Origin: Prevotella sp. E9-3
GTDB lineage: Bacteria; Bacteroidota; Bacteroidia; Bacteroidales; Bacteroidaceae
Reading direction: 5' to 3'
NCBI RefSeq assembly: GCF_022024015.1
Contig: NZ_CP091786.1
Span: 3,348,001 to 3,412,000, forward strand
DNA: 64,000 nt
The position numbers and the translations under genes are program-made. Below the pieces are notes generated by a model. That model was not told the origin of the DNA, searched no databases, and saw only the letters and a list, made by a program, of their open reading frames with translations. Positions 34,951 to 44,939 of this stretch are shown here, piece after piece; within the stretch, counting starts at the first letter, position 1, and each line of letters begins with the position of its first letter.

Positions 34951-34985
34951 GGAGTTGAGAAGATTTTTGCTTCTCAACTCTTTTA
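34951..34985 (+). terminator. intrinsic terminator after the SusD-like gene
   Basis: GAGTTGAGAAG and CTTCTCAACTC form a perfect 11-bp stem with a 7-nt loop and TTTTATT after it. Confidence 0.88.
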
Positions 34986-35328
34986 TTGGTATGCTTTTTT
35001 ATATAAAACACCATTTCTTTCATAGTTTTTTTTGAAATACGCTATCCTAAGCCAGAAAAGATATGGAAGAGTGTAGATAACTGCGGATCAGCGTGACCGT
35101 TCTCTATTTTGATATATATATTCTATCTATGTGCCAATTTTAGCACATTTGAAAAATTGAAAGAATGGATACTGACCACGTTACTTCCTGAAGAAAAAGT
35201 GGTGAAATAACTATGAAGAAATGCCAGATGCGATGCAAGACGCGTAACAGGGTGAAGGGAAATGGATGATAATACTAAAAATAGTGTGGAAAAATTTGTC
35301 TCTTTGACACAAAAGAATTACCTTTGCA
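34986..35328. other. intergenic, nothing recognised
   Basis: This AT-rich spacer shows no ORF with a credible start, no tRNA and no repeat array. Short ORFs such as one starting near 35212 (18 codons) look random. Confidence 0.4.
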
Positions 35329-35336
35329 TTTACAAA
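35329..35336 (+). promoter_or_regulatory. -7 box for the small lipoprotein
   Basis: TACCTTTG lies 44 bp before the ATG at 35381. Confidence 0.6.
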
Positions 35337-35380
35337 TCGAGAACTATACTTTAATTTAACAAACTAAAAACCAAAAAACA

Positions 35381-35812
35381 ATGAAAAAGACTCTTTTAGG
35401 ATTTGTAGTGGCAATTGTAGCCATGGGTGTAAGCAGTTGTGCAAGTTATAGTACTACCGCTCCTTTGCAAGGCATCAGCGAGAATGCTATCAGCACATAT
35501 GCTGAAGCAGATATTGACTATGCCAGCGCCAAGCGTGTAACTGCAACTATTGAAACAGGTTCTGTATTTGGCATTCCTACCATTTCTAATGGCAACAAAC
35601 AGCTGAGAAGTTCTAATCACTATGGTCGTTTGACCAAACGTCAGGCACAGGCTCTTTATAAGGCAAAGAAGGAAAGTGGCATGGATATTATTCTTGACCC
35701 AGAGTTTGAGTCGGAGAAGCATAGTTATTTCTTCGGTGCTATAAAAAATGGCAAGACCACAGTTTCTGGCTGGGGTGTAAAGGTGAAAGGCATCAAAGAC
35801 TCTCGGCATTAA
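35381..35812 (+). CDS. small lipoprotein, unknown
   Basis: The 143-aa protein begins MKKTLLGFVVAIVAMGVSSC, a lipoprotein signal with the lipid-accepting cysteine at residue 20 in the box VSSC. The mature part has about 120 residues, including TVSGWGVKVKGI at the end, and looks like a small alpha/beta envelope protein. I do not recognise the family. It has its own promoter and terminator, so it is expressed alone. Confidence 0.75.
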   Translation: MKKTLLGFVVAIVAMGVSSCASYSTTAPLQGISENAISTYAEADIDYASAKRVTATIETGSVFGIPTISNGNKQLRSSNHYGRLTKRQAQALYKAKKESGMDIILDPEFESEKHSYFFGAIKNGKTTVSGWGVKVKGIKDSRH

Positions 35813-35883
35813 AATAGTTAAACACAAATCGAGTAAACTGGAGCTTGATCCACGGGGTTAAGATGACAGGTACTGATTACGAT

Positions 35884-35921
35884 ATTCCCTAATGGATTGT
35901 ATATCCATAGGGAATTTTTTA
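35884..35921 (+). terminator. intrinsic terminator after the lipoprotein
   Basis: ATTCCCTA / TAGGGAAT with an inner ATGGAT / ATCCAT pairing is followed by TTTTTT. Confidence 0.85.
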
Positions 35922-36131
35922 CTGCGGATCACAAGGCCTCTCGCAATACAGGATTGCCGACTCTGTTCTTGTGGCCTGAATCAAAGATCGCTTGTTCGAA
36001 ATTCGAGGCAAAGCAAATTCTAATGCACTATGGGATAGTGTATAGTAGGATGAAATGACCACAAATAAGCATAGTCAGGCCAGAAAAAATGAATTTAACT
36101 TGAAAGGCAAGCATATTTCGAAAAAAAGTTG
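35922..36131. other. intergenic, nothing recognised
   Basis: I find no gene here. Part of it (TACTGCGGATCA) echoes a sequence near 35080, which may be a minor repeat. Confidence 0.3.
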
Positions 36132-36139
36132 TACCTTTG
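36132..36139 (+). promoter_or_regulatory. -7 box for typA
   Basis: TACCTTTG lies 23 bp before the typA ATG. Confidence 0.65.
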
Positions 36140-36162
36140 CACGCAATTTACGTAAATAGAAT

Positions 36163-37965
36163 ATGCAGGATATTAGAAACATTGCGATTATTGCGCATGT
36201 GGACCACGGCAAAACAACGCTTGTGGACAAAATGATGCTGGCAGGCAATCTTTTCCGTGAGGGACAGGACCTCAGCAGTCAAGTACTTGATGCCAACGAT
36301 CTGGAACGCGAACGTGGCATCACCATCCTTTCCAAAAACGTTTCAATTAACTGGAAAGGAACAAAAATCAACATCATCGATACTCCGGGACACTCTGACT
36401 TCGGTGGCGAGGTAGAGCGCGTGCTCAACATGGCCGACGGCTGCTTGCTGTTGGTAGATGCTTTCGAAGGCCCTATGCCTCAAACCCGCTTTGTGCTGCA
36501 AAAGGCATTGGAGATTGGACTGAAACCTATTGTGGTTGTGAACAAGGTTGACAAACCTAACTGCCGCCCCGAGGAGGTCTATGAGATGGTTTTCGACCTG
36601 ATGTTCTCGCTCAATGCTACTGAAGACCAGTTAGACTTCCCCGTTGTTTATGGTTCGGCCAAGAACGGCTGGATGGGCGAAGACTACAACAAGCCAACCA
36701 CAGATATTACCTATCTTCTTGATAAGATTGTCGAAGTGATTCCCGCTCCAAAGCAGTTGGAAGGCACTCCACAGATGCTGATCACCTCGCTCGACTACTC
36801 CAGCTATACAGGACGTATTGCTGTGGGACGTGTTCATCGCGGCACCTTGAAGGATGGCATGCAGGTAACGCTCTGCCATCGCGACGGTTCGATGGAGAAG
36901 ACAAAGATCAAGGAGTTGCACACCTTCGACGGTATGGGTCATCAGCGCATAGACCAGGTGGAGTGCGGCGACATCTGTGCTGTCATTGGATTGGAAAAAT
37001 TTGAGATTGGCGATACCATCTGCGATATTGAGAATCCGGAGCCACTGCCTCCCATTGCTATCGACGAGCCTACAATGTCGATGCTGTTCATGATCAACGA
37101 CTCACCTTTCTTCGGTAAAGAAGGTAAGTTCGTTACCTCACGTCACATCAACGACCGTTTGGAAAAGGAACTGGAGAAGAACCTTGCCCTGCGCGTAAAA
37201 CCTTTCGAGGATTCTACCGACAAATGGATTGTCTCGGGCCGCGGTGTGCTGCACCTCTCTGTGCTCATTGAGACCATGCGTCGCGAAGGCTACGAGTTGC
37301 AGGTGGGTCAGCCCCAGGTTATCTACAAGGAGATAGACGGTGTGAAGTGCGAGCCTATCGAAGAGCTCACCATCAATGTTCCCGAGGAGTTTGCCTCAAA
37401 GATGATTGATATGGTGACCCGTCGTAAGGGTGAGATGACCTCAATGGAGAGTCAGGGCGAGCGCACAAATATCGAGTTCAATATTCCCTCACGCGGTATC
37501 ATCGGTCTGCGCACCAACGTGCTCACCGCTTCTCAGGGTGAGGCCATCATGGCTCACCGCTTCAAGGAGTATCAGCCACACAAGGGTGAGATTGAGCGCC
37601 GCGTGAACGGTTCAATGATTGCCCTGGAGACCGGCACTGCCTATGCCTATGCTATCGACAAGCTTCAGGACCGCGGTAAGTTCTTCATTGATCCAGGCGA
37701 AGACGTTTACTTGGGTGAGGTTGTGGGCGAGCATGTTCACGACAACGACCTGGTGATCAATGTTTGCAAGGCCAAGCAGCTCACCAACGTTCGTGCATCG
37801 GGTACCGACGACAAGGCTCGCATTATTCCGAAGACAGTGATGTCGCTCGAAGAATGCTTGGAGTACATCAAGGAAGACGAGCTGGTGGAGGTTACTCCAA
37901 AGTCAATGCGCATGCGTAAGATCATCCTTGACCACGACCAGCGCAAGAAGGCCAACAAGAATTAA
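36163..37965 (+). CDS. typA: ribosome-associated GTPase TypA/BipA
   Basis: The 600-aa translational GTPase shows G1 AHVDHGKTT (residues 10-18), the switch region [12 protein letters not shown]3 [10 protein letters not shown] and G4 NKVDKP. EF-G-like domains II, III and V follow, then the TypA-specific C-terminal domain ending in a basic patch. It acts on the 50S subunit during assembly and stress, especially in the cold. It is a complete single gene with its own promoter and terminator. Confidence 0.97.
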   Translation: MQDIRNIAIIAHVDHGKTTLVDKMMLAGNLFREGQDLSSQVLDANDLERERGITILSKNVSINWKGTKINIIDTPGHSDFGGEVERVLNMADGCLLLVDAFEGPMPQTRFVLQKALEIGLKPIVVVNKVDKPNCRPEEVYEMVFDLMFSLNATEDQLDFPVVYGSAKNGWMGEDYNKPTTDITYLLDKIVEVIPAPKQLEGTPQMLITSLDYSSYTGRIAVGRVHRGTLKDGMQVTLCHRDGSMEKTKIKELHTFDGMGHQRIDQVECGDICAVIGLEKFEIGDTICDIENPEPLPPIAIDEPTMSMLFMINDSPFFGKEGKFVTSRHINDRLEKELEKNLALRVKPFEDSTDKWIVSGRGVLHLSVLIETMRREGYELQVGQPQVIYKEIDGVKCEPIEELTINVPEEFASKMIDMVTRRKGEMTSMESQGERTNIEFNIPSRGIIGLRTNVLTASQGEAIMAHRFKEYQPHKGEIERRVNGSMIALETGTAYAYAIDKLQDRGKFFIDPGEDVYLGEVVGEHVHDNDLVINVCKAKQLTNVRASGTDDKARIIPKTVMSLEECLEYIKEDELVEVTPKSMRMRKIILDHDQRKKANKN

Positions 37966-37996
37966 GCCACATTTTTTCATTACTATATAGAAAAAA

Positions 37997-38028
37997 GACT
38001 CTCGACACCCTCGAGGGTCTTTTTTTTT
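37997..38028 (+). terminator. intrinsic terminator of typA
   Basis: AGACTCTCGA pairs with TCGAGGGTCT and is followed by nine T. Confidence 0.88.
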
Positions 38029-38100
38029 GTTCATTCGACACAGAATATTATTAGCAAAACAAGAGAATCACCTAAAAACAAGCGCCTGTTAATAAGAAAA

Positions 38101-40059
38101 AAGGCAGCCTACGACAAGTTGAATGCACTCATCACCCTGGCCACCAATGAGATGACAAACTCAGCCGGTGCGAAGACCGACATCGAGACTGCCATCAACA
38201 CTGCGACAACAAACAAAGAGAACTGTACAACAGCCGATGCACTCAACACTGACTACAACACGTTGGAAACTGCACGCCAGACTTATGTAACAGGTGCAGA
38301 GCCAACAAATGGACATCCCTTTGATTGGACATTCAAACTTTCTAATCCTAGTTTCGAAAGTGATGACACTGGTTGGATTGTCAACAAGAATATTTCCGGA
38401 AGTACAGAATGCAAAGTTAATACAGCAGAATCCGAATCTGCAGATGGAGAAAAATACTATAATGCATGGGCATCACAAATTAACTATATAGAAGTATATC
38501 AAAATGTTACTTTACCTATTGGAAATTACACTTTAAAGGGGTATCTTTATACCGGGTCAGGGAACAAAAAGGCGCAACATATTTATGCATATAATGGTAC
38601 TGACAATCCATCCTCTAATTTGAACAGTGAAAAAAATTGGGAACAACTTACAGCAGACTTTGTTCAAACCAGTTCAAGTAGTGTAAAAATAGGTGTTTAT
38701 TCACAGGGAAATAATGTGAATAATGACACAAAAGGATGGTTCCGTGCTGATAATTTCCAACTATTCTATAATGGTTTGAAACCTGTATTGAATGATTTGA
38801 TTTCTTCTGCTACGACATTAACAACTACCAACGTGGGTACGGGCGTATTCCAGATTCCTTCTTCTGCAGCCTCAACACTTTCAAGTGCTATTGCTGATGC
38901 ACAAGGCGTATATGATAACGCAGACGCAGATGGTGCAACCATTCAGACGGCAATTGACAATTTGAACGCTGCAATAGCGACATTTGGTGAAGCAGAATTG
39001 AATGCTCCTGATGAAGGTAAACGCTATGGAATCATCAACGTAACACCTTCCAGCAGTTTTGATTATTCAGGAAAGGCTTTAACTTTCTATGTAAATCCCT
39101 CGCAAACTGAAGGTGGCTACGGATATAAGTATATGCTTGACCCAAATATCAATTATGCACAGGGCTTTATCTTTACACCTGTTGATGGAGAAAAGAATGT
39201 TTATACTTTAAGTTTCATCGACGCTGATGGCAATACGAAGTATATATGCACACAATATGGCTATAACGAAAATGCCAGTGGTGATAAGTCAAGAATACGC
39301 ACAACAGAAAATGAGACTTATGCATTAAAGATAAGAATCGATATCACTACTACAGAAAATGTCTGGAAGCTTTACAACACTGAGGCCCAGAAGAATATTG
39401 GAACAAACGGAAAGGACAACAATGACTTTTTCACAAATGCCGACCGCAGTGACATTCGCATTATTGAAGTCAATCAAACAAGTGTTCCTATTACGATTCT
39501 TTCTGATAATAAGTTTGCCACTCGCATATTCCCCTTCACCTCTGAACTGCCAAGCGGTGTGAAGGCTTACTCATGCGCAGCAACTGAAGGAGACGTACTC
39601 ACACTCGAAGAAGTTACAGAGCCTGCCGCTAACACTCCATATATTCTCTATGCAGAAGATGGATATACAGGCGATGCTCTTACTGGCTATGGAACAGCCA
39701 CTGCTGATAGCTATACCACTGGACTGCTCACCGGTGTTTATACAAGTACTCCTGCACCAGTAGGATCGTATGTACTGCAGAAAAACAATGATATATTGGC
39801 CTTCTACAAGGTTGGTGAAGGGCAACCCACTGTTGGAGCTTACCGTGCTTACCTCACCGTTCCTAATAATAATGCACGTGCACTATTCTTCAGTTTCGAT
39901 GACGACAATCAGACCACTGCCGTCAAGACCATCGAGGCGCTGACAAGTGGCAAGTCCGAAATCTACAACACGTCAGGTGTACGTCAGAACGCTCTACAAA
40001 AGGGTATGAACATTCTGAAAATGGAAGACGGTTCTATTCGTAAAGTCATGATTAAGTAA
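38101..40059 (+). pseudogene. 5'-truncated exported protein with FIVAR and sugar-binding-like domains
   Basis: The frame runs without stops from just after the typA terminator, yet has no ATG before codon position 38152 and no signal peptide. It begins in mid-domain with KAAYDKLNALITLATNEM. Residues from there to about 60 and about 225-295 resemble FIVAR helices (AIADAQGVYDNADADGATIQ). A jelly-roll/galactose-binding-like domain lies between (LSNPSFESDDTGWIV). The C-terminal half is beta-rich, ending NTSGVRQNALQKGMNILKME and a short basic tail. Only the 5' end is missing, so I infer a deletion next to typA. A non-ATG start (TTG 38119) without secretion is the alternative. Confidence 0.65.
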
Positions 40060-40083
40060 CTCTCAAAAAAAGGAAAAAACATT

Positions 40084-40245
40084 ATGAAAAAGATATATCA
40101 AACTCCGCTGACAACACTCTTCAGACTGGAAACACAGAAAATGGTTGCCACATCAGTACCTCAACTATGCACAGTTAATACTGACGCCGACGAAGAAGGT
40201 GAAGTTCTTTCACGTCGTTCTGACATCTGGGAAGAAGAAGAATAG
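40084..40245 (+). CDS. 53-aa peptide with acidic tail
   Basis: This 53-codon ORF begins MKKIYQTPLTTLFRLETQ and ends in LSRRSDIWEEEE. It starts 24 bp after the truncated exported-protein gene and stops 25 bp before a strong terminator. From memory, short peptides with a basic, hydrophobic N-half and an LSRR...W-acidic end are common and uncharacterised in Prevotella. A regulatory, precursor-peptide or small-toxin role is possible; none can be shown. The coding look (codon use, terminator) is good despite the size. Confidence 0.65.
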   Translation: MKKIYQTPLTTLFRLETQKMVATSVPQLCTVNTDADEEGEVLSRRSDIWEEEE

Positions 40246-40270
40246 CATTTTCCCTTTTCTCAATACTTAT

Positions 40271-40312
40271 CAGGGCGGCACACTCGCAAGGAATGTGCCG
40301 CCCTGTTTTTTT
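40271..40312 (+). terminator. intrinsic terminator
   Basis: CAGGGCGGCACA and TGTGCCGCCCTG form a perfect 12-bp stem followed by eight T. Confidence 0.92.
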
Positions 40313-40327
40313 ATAATTTAGTATTCT

Positions 40328-40822
40328 CTAAGCGTCAGCGAACACCTTACCGTCGTCAAGGGTGATTTGGAGTTTTGTATATTCGCAGTGGAAATCATGC
40401 TGCAGACGGTCCAAATAGCGAGCACTCTCCCATTTGCACATGGGCAGATCGTGCAACAGGTAGTTGCCGCAGGCCTCCGGACGCGTGGCGGGCACTTCGG
40501 TCTGAGTGAGAATCCACTGTAGGCATTCGATGGTGAGTCGGCGCATATCCTCGACAGTATATTCTCCAGTCATGATGACATACATACCCGTGAGACAGCC
40601 CATCGGACCTACATATACCACATTGTCCTTCGCCTCAGAGTTGCGGAACCATGTGGCCATCAGATGCTCCAGACTATGCATGGCGGCGGGAGCCACAGCA
40701 GGTTCTTTGTTGGGTTCGGTGATGCGCAGGTCGAAAGTGGTGAACCCTTTATCCACACGAGAAACGTAAATGCCTGGCTTCAAGCGTGTATGATCGATAG
40801 TGAAACTCTGTATTACTTCCAT
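40328..40822 (-). CDS. luxS: S-ribosylhomocysteine lyase
   Basis: The 164-aa enzyme splits S-ribosylhomocysteine into homocysteine and DPD, the precursor of AI-2. The metal site is H49, H53 (HSLEHL, with E52) and C118 (ACGNY); C76 in GPMGCLTG is the catalytic cysteine. Length is normal. It follows mtnN by 24 bp, so the two make a complete SAH-recycling pair. Confidence 0.97.
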   Translation of the reverse strand: MEVIQSFTIDHTRLKPGIYVSRVDKGFTTFDLRITEPNKEPAVAPAAMHSLEHLMATWFRNSEAKDNVVYVGPMGCLTGMYVIMTGEYTVEDMRRLTIECLQWILTQTEVPATRPEACGNYLLHDLPMCKWESARYLDRLQHDFHCEYTKLQITLDDGKVFADA

Positions 40823-40846
40823 TATTGAAATCGTATAATAAAAAGA

Positions 40847-41527
40847 CTATAGTTTTTCGACGAAGGTTTTTGTAATCTGGAATGAACGCTCAGCTACGTT
40901 GTCCCAGAAATTATGATACTGCGAGGCATCGGTATCTTTCAAGGGCAGGTCGCTGATGATGCGAAACGAGATGAACGGCACCTTATTGATATAACAAGTC
41001 TGAGCTATGGCACACGACTCCATATCTACAGCCTTTGCCTCCGGAAAATGACCGATAATATCACGCATCTTCTCCTTAGAATCCACAAACCAGTCGCCGG
41101 TCACGATGAGACCTGTATGAAGTGTAGAGTTCAGTTCCGCTCCGCAAGACTTATCTGGTGAGGATAGTATCTCTCTACACTCTAAGCTTTTCTGAAGAAG
41201 ATAGGAATCGGCCTGATAACGGGCGGGCAGGCCCTGTACCTGGCCATAGATAGTATTTTCGTCAATAGCAGTACCGCAATACACATCATGATAGCACAAC
41301 TCGCTGCTGACAATCACATCCTGGATATTGACATCATCACCATTTCCACCGGCACATCCACTACTGATGATGCAGTCGGGGTGGAACTCGTTAATCATTC
41401 GCTGAGCGCCTAAAGCAGCATTCACCTTGCCAATGCCACACTTCTGCACCAGCACATCACTATTCTTGAACACCTCCTGCAACTGACGCAGTTCCTTGTC
41501 CATTGCTACTATAATGCCTATTCTCAT
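40847..41527 (-). CDS. mtnN: MTA/SAH nucleosidase
   Basis: The 226-aa enzyme hydrolyses S-adenosylhomocysteine and methylthioadenosine, the step before LuxS. It starts MRIGIIVAMDKELRQL (ATG 41527; the longer frame upstream has no conserved sequence). It has SSGCAGG near residue 70 and AVDMESCAIAQ near 172 with the catalytic Glu; the Asp lies in SDLPLKDTD. An insert near residues 113-135 (SSPDKSCGAELNSTL) is encoded by TAGAG-type repeats and is absent from standard family members, as far as I recall. Confidence 0.95.
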   Translation of the reverse strand: MRIGIIVAMDKELRQLQEVFKNSDVLVQKCGIGKVNAALGAQRMINEFHPDCIISSGCAGGNGDDVNIQDVIVSSELCYHDVYCGTAIDENTIYGQVQGLPARYQADSYLLQKSLECREILSSPDKSCGAELNSTLHTGLIVTGDWFVDSKEKMRDIIGHFPEAKAVDMESCAIAQTCYINKVPFISFRIISDLPLKDTDASQYHNFWDNVAERSFQITKTFVEKL

Positions 41528-41624
41528 GTCTATTTTCCAGTTTTTAATGTTTGTTACAAAGAAAAAGCCGCACAATCCATGTTAAGGAATGTACGGCTAT
41601 ATTTTTATGGTTCTTTCCAGAAGC

Positions 41625-41879
41625 TTAGCCCAGCTTGTTGATGTGCAGGCAGAGGCTTGACTTCAGGTTAGCGGCCTTGTTCTTGTGGATGATATTCACC
41701 TTAGCCAGTTTGTCCAGCATCTTCTGAACCTTTGGATAGAGAGCAACAGCCTCGTCCTTATTGGTCATTGCGCGAAGCTTGCGAACTGCGTTACGCATAG
41801 TCTTTGCATAATACTTGTTGTGAAGTGCCTTCTTCTTGTCCTGGCGAATTCTCTTCACCGATGATTTGTGATTTGCCAT
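41625..41879 (-). CDS. rpsT: ribosomal protein S20
   Basis: The 84-aa basic helical protein starts [17 protein letters not shown] and binds 16S rRNA. I chose ATG 41879; the longer frame upstream is not conserved. It lies downstream of tRNA-Glu on the same strand, 178 bp away, and the two may share the promoter at 42176-42183. Confidence 0.97.
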   Translation of the reverse strand: MANHKSSVKRIRQDKKKALHNKYYAKTMRNAVRKLRAMTNKDEAVALYPKVQKMLDKLAKVNIIHKNKAANLKSSLCLHINKLG

Positions 41880-42057
41880 TTTTTTTGAATTAATTTTTTT
41901 GATGTTAATATTAAAGCTTATGGGTCTTGCGCACGATGGCTGCCCTGGGCGGATTTTATAAACAGGCAATCCTATTTAAAAAAATCCTCCGCCACCCTTT
42001 CCCAGCTTTCACCAGTAGCGCATCACTACGCAGATGACGGATTTAACCTTATTTTTG

Positions 42058-42129
42058 TAGTCCCTAGGAGAGTCGAACTCCTCTTTAGAGAATGAAAATC
42101 TCTCGTCCTAACCGATAGACGAAGGGACC
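42058..42129 (-). tRNA. tRNA-Glu (anticodon TTC)
   Basis: On the minus strand the 72-nt cloverleaf begins GGTCCCTTCGTCTATCGGTT and has the anticodon stem AGAGA / TCTCT around TTTTCAT, so the anticodon is TTC. The T-arm has GTTCGACTC, and the acceptor closes with AGGGACT plus discriminator A. CCA is not encoded. Confidence 0.95.
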
Positions 42130-42175
42130 AAACCTTCTGCTATTTGACAATTTTAGTTCTCATCAAAAGCGGGTG

Positions 42176-42183
42176 CAAAGGTA
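42176..42183 (-). promoter_or_regulatory. -7 box for tRNA-Glu
   Basis: TACCTTTG on the minus strand is 46 bp upstream of the tRNA 5' end. Confidence 0.6.
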
Positions 42184-42261
42184 CGTTTTTTTATTTATTC
42201 AACCAAATTTTTCGACCAAAATATATCAAATTGGTAGTCAATTTAATGAATTTTAGAAAAA

Positions 42262-44799
42262 TTAAGCCTCATCTGCCGTACTTTTCTCACCTTTCTTTAT
42301 GCGTTTCACTTCCATGCCCACTACGAAAAGTATGAGCAACAAAAGGAAGGCCAACGAGGTATAGGCGATGGTCTCGGTGCGGTCAATTGTTTTGGGGAAG
42401 AACGACAACACTACTTCATGTTCGCCGGGCTCAACAGCCAGTGCGCGCAGCACATAGTCCACACGGCCCAGTTCTTTTTCTACGCCATCCACGGTAGCAG
42501 TCCATCCGGGATAGAAAATCTCAGAGAACACAACTACGCCTCCCTGTCCGGAGCGAACCTTATAAGTTATCTGATTGGGTTCGTACTTCTCGATAGTCAC
42601 AATGCTCAGTGTGTCCTGTGGGCGACTTTCTCCCAGTACCTCACTGAACTTTTTGTCGGCCACAGCCACATGACGCAAAGGCAATTGCGAGAGGGCGTCA
42701 AGTTCCTTGTTGGCATTCTCAACATATTCAACCTTATCCACCAGCCATGCATTGCCGTAGGTATAAGGATTCTGTACGGGAACCGTCTGCCCCGACTGGA
42801 GGGGAAGTATCACATAGCGCATGTTCAGCATGTTCAGTACGGGGAACAGACTGTCTCCATTCACCTGCGTCATATCACCGGCAGCCTGCGACACTGCACG
42901 GAACAGCCCCGACATTTCCTGCGAGATATGGGCGTCGATCAATTCCTGATAACGGCGCAGCTTAGCAGCATGATAGCCACCGATACTCTTATGATAATAG
43001 CTGGTCTCGTTTTCATTAAACGTATTGCTGGCCAGGTTCAGCACACGATAGTCGAGGGTTTTGTCTTGCAGAATAAACTGGTCGGTCTGCGTCATGGGCT
43101 GTATTTTCTCACGCTCATACTTAGGCACGAACATGGCATCGTTCAGATAGCGCTTGTTCACCGTCCAAAGATCAATAAGACATACCACAATCAGTATCAT
43201 CACCATCGGAAGCGTCTTCAGTTTGCGAGCTCTGTACAGCAGCATTACGCCTGCACCTATCAGGATGATGAAGAACGAGCGCCACGCATCGCTGGTGAGC
43301 ATGGCCTTACGCATTTCAGTAAGATTCTGCATCAGTGGTCCCACGTGTTCCTGTGGCAACTGGCTCAATGCCTGCACCTCCTGCTGAGACACGAAGCTAT
43401 CGAAGAACAGCGAGGGGAAAAGCGCCATCAGCAAACAAGAGCCTGCGGTGAGAGCGAGAGCAGTCAGAAAGCTTTTTCCCCCAAAAGGACTCACCGTCTT
43501 TTCCGAACTATTGCAGGAGTTCATCCATTCCTTCAGCGCCATCATTGCCAACAGAGGAATAGTAAACTCAGCTATTACCAGGATAGAGGCCACTGTACGG
43601 AACTTCGCGTACATGGGCATATAGTCGAGGAAGAAGTCGGTAAGTCCCATGAAGTTCTTACCCCACGACAACATCACCGAGAGAATGGTAACACACAGCA
43701 GCATCCACTTCATCGGGCCTTTCACAATCATCAGCCCAAGGATAAAGAGGAACATCACGAAGGCACCCACATAGACCGGACCGCTGGTACCCGGCTGTTC
43801 GCCCCAATACTGTCCCAGCTGCTGATAAATAGGAACATACTGCGGATTGGCTTTCTCCATCGCCGTCTTGTTCATAGACAGGGGCACCGAGGCGCCACCC
43901 TTGGCATTGGGTACCAAGAGGGTCCAGGTTTCTCCAATGCCATATGACCACTGGGTGATATAGTCACGATCCAAGCCACTTGAAGTCTGATTGGCAGCAT
44001 TTGCCTTTACCAGTTCACTTTTACCGCGCATAGTCTCCTGACTGTACTCCCATGTATGATAGAGGTTCGAGATGTTCACCAAGATGCCAATCAGTCCGCC
44101 CAACAGGCATACTCCTGTGGCTTTCAGGAAATGCACATACTTTTTCTGTTGGATAGCCTCTATCAGATAGGCCACTAACATAAAGAAGATGATGAACAGA
44201 TAGTAGTAAGTCATCTGTACATGGTTGGCGTGCACCTCAAAAGCAGCAAAGATGGCTGTAAGGAACAGTCCCCAAAGGTATCGTCCCTTAAAGGCCAGTA
44301 CGATACCGGCAATCATCGGTGGCAAATAGGCCAGTGCCCATACTTTCCAAATATGACCGGCTGCTATAATAATCAGGAAATAGGTACTGAACGCCCAAAA
44401 CACGGAGCCCAGTGCAGCAAGATGCTGACGGAAGTCAAAGGCACGAAGCAGAATATAGAATCCTAACAGATAGACAAACAGATACCATACGTTCTCCGGA
44501 AGGAAAAGATGATAGAAATTCTCCAGTTTGCTGAGTGTATTTGCCGACTCATAACTAGGTGCTATCTGATAGTTGGGCATACCCGAGAACAACGCATTGG
44601 TCCACCGTGATGTCTGTCCGGTACGGTGTTCATACTCCACTCGCTCTTGAGCGGCACCTATCATAGCCGAAGAGTCATGACGGAACAGAATTCGTCCCTC
44701 TATATCGGCAGGAAAGAAATAGGCAAAGGAGATAACAACGAAAAGCAGGATGGCCAGCACGTCGGGCAGGCATTTCTTGAAAACCTTAACCAGATTCAT
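42262..44799 (-). CDS. YfhO-family large membrane protein
   Basis: The 845-aa protein has about 12 membrane segments spread over residues 15 to 560, a long outer segment, and a last helix at about 810-835 (AYTSLAFLLLLILFVVG). It has the family features FRHDSSAMIGAAQE near residue 40 and a C-terminal beta-rich domain (VVVFSEIFYPGWTATVDG). YfhO proteins resemble GT-C glycosyltransferases and have been linked to glycosylation of envelope polymers in Firmicutes. The substrate here is unknown. ATG 44799 is preferred because the upstream part of the frame covers the promoter at 44850-44857. Confidence 0.88.
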   Translation of the reverse strand: MNLVKVFKKCLPDVLAILLFVVISFAYFFPADIEGRILFRHDSSAMIGAAQERVEYEHRTGQTSRWTNALFSGMPNYQIAPSYESANTLSKLENFYHLFLPENVWYLFVYLLGFYILLRAFDFRQHLAALGSVFWAFSTYFLIIIAAGHIWKVWALAYLPPMIAGIVLAFKGRYLWGLFLTAIFAAFEVHANHVQMTYYYLFIIFFMLVAYLIEAIQQKKYVHFLKATGVCLLGGLIGILVNISNLYHTWEYSQETMRGKSELVKANAANQTSSGLDRDYITQWSYGIGETWTLLVPNAKGGASVPLSMNKTAMEKANPQYVPIYQQLGQYWGEQPGTSGPVYVGAFVMFLFILGLMIVKGPMKWMLLCVTILSVMLSWGKNFMGLTDFFLDYMPMYAKFRTVASILVIAEFTIPLLAMMALKEWMNSCNSSEKTVSPFGGKSFLTALALTAGSCLLMALFPSLFFDSFVSQQEVQALSQLPQEHVGPLMQNLTEMRKAMLTSDAWRSFFIILIGAGVMLLYRARKLKTLPMVMILIVVCLIDLWTVNKRYLNDAMFVPKYEREKIQPMTQTDQFILQDKTLDYRVLNLASNTFNENETSYYHKSIGGYHAAKLRRYQELIDAHISQEMSGLFRAVSQAAGDMTQVNGDSLFPVLNMLNMRYVILPLQSGQTVPVQNPYTYGNAWLVDKVEYVENANKELDALSQLPLRHVAVADKKFSEVLGESRPQDTLSIVTIEKYEPNQITYKVRSGQGGVVVFSEIFYPGWTATVDGVEKELGRVDYVLRALAVEPGEHEVVLSFFPKTIDRTETIAYTSLAFLLLLILFVVGMEVKRIKKGEKSTADEA

Positions 44800-44849
44800 A
44801 TCAGTCGTTTCTATATATAATACTCTATAATAATAATGTAAAGGAGCGG

Positions 44850-44857
44850 CAAAGATA
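44850..44857 (-). promoter_or_regulatory. -7 box for the YfhO gene
   Basis: TATCTTTG on the minus strand is 51 bp before the ATG at 44799. Confidence 0.6.
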
Positions 44858-44939
44858 CGAAGATTTTTCGTAAATGTGTACAATTCACGCTCAAAATATC
44901 TGTTTTCAGCTCTTTTTCAGAGCATTGTAGCTATTTTTC

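Noticed and set aside
42418..43947. 509-codon ORF antisense to the YfhO gene
   Set aside because: The YfhO frame on the other strand has clear family motifs and membrane segments; the antisense frame is His- and Gln-rich and is a shadow.
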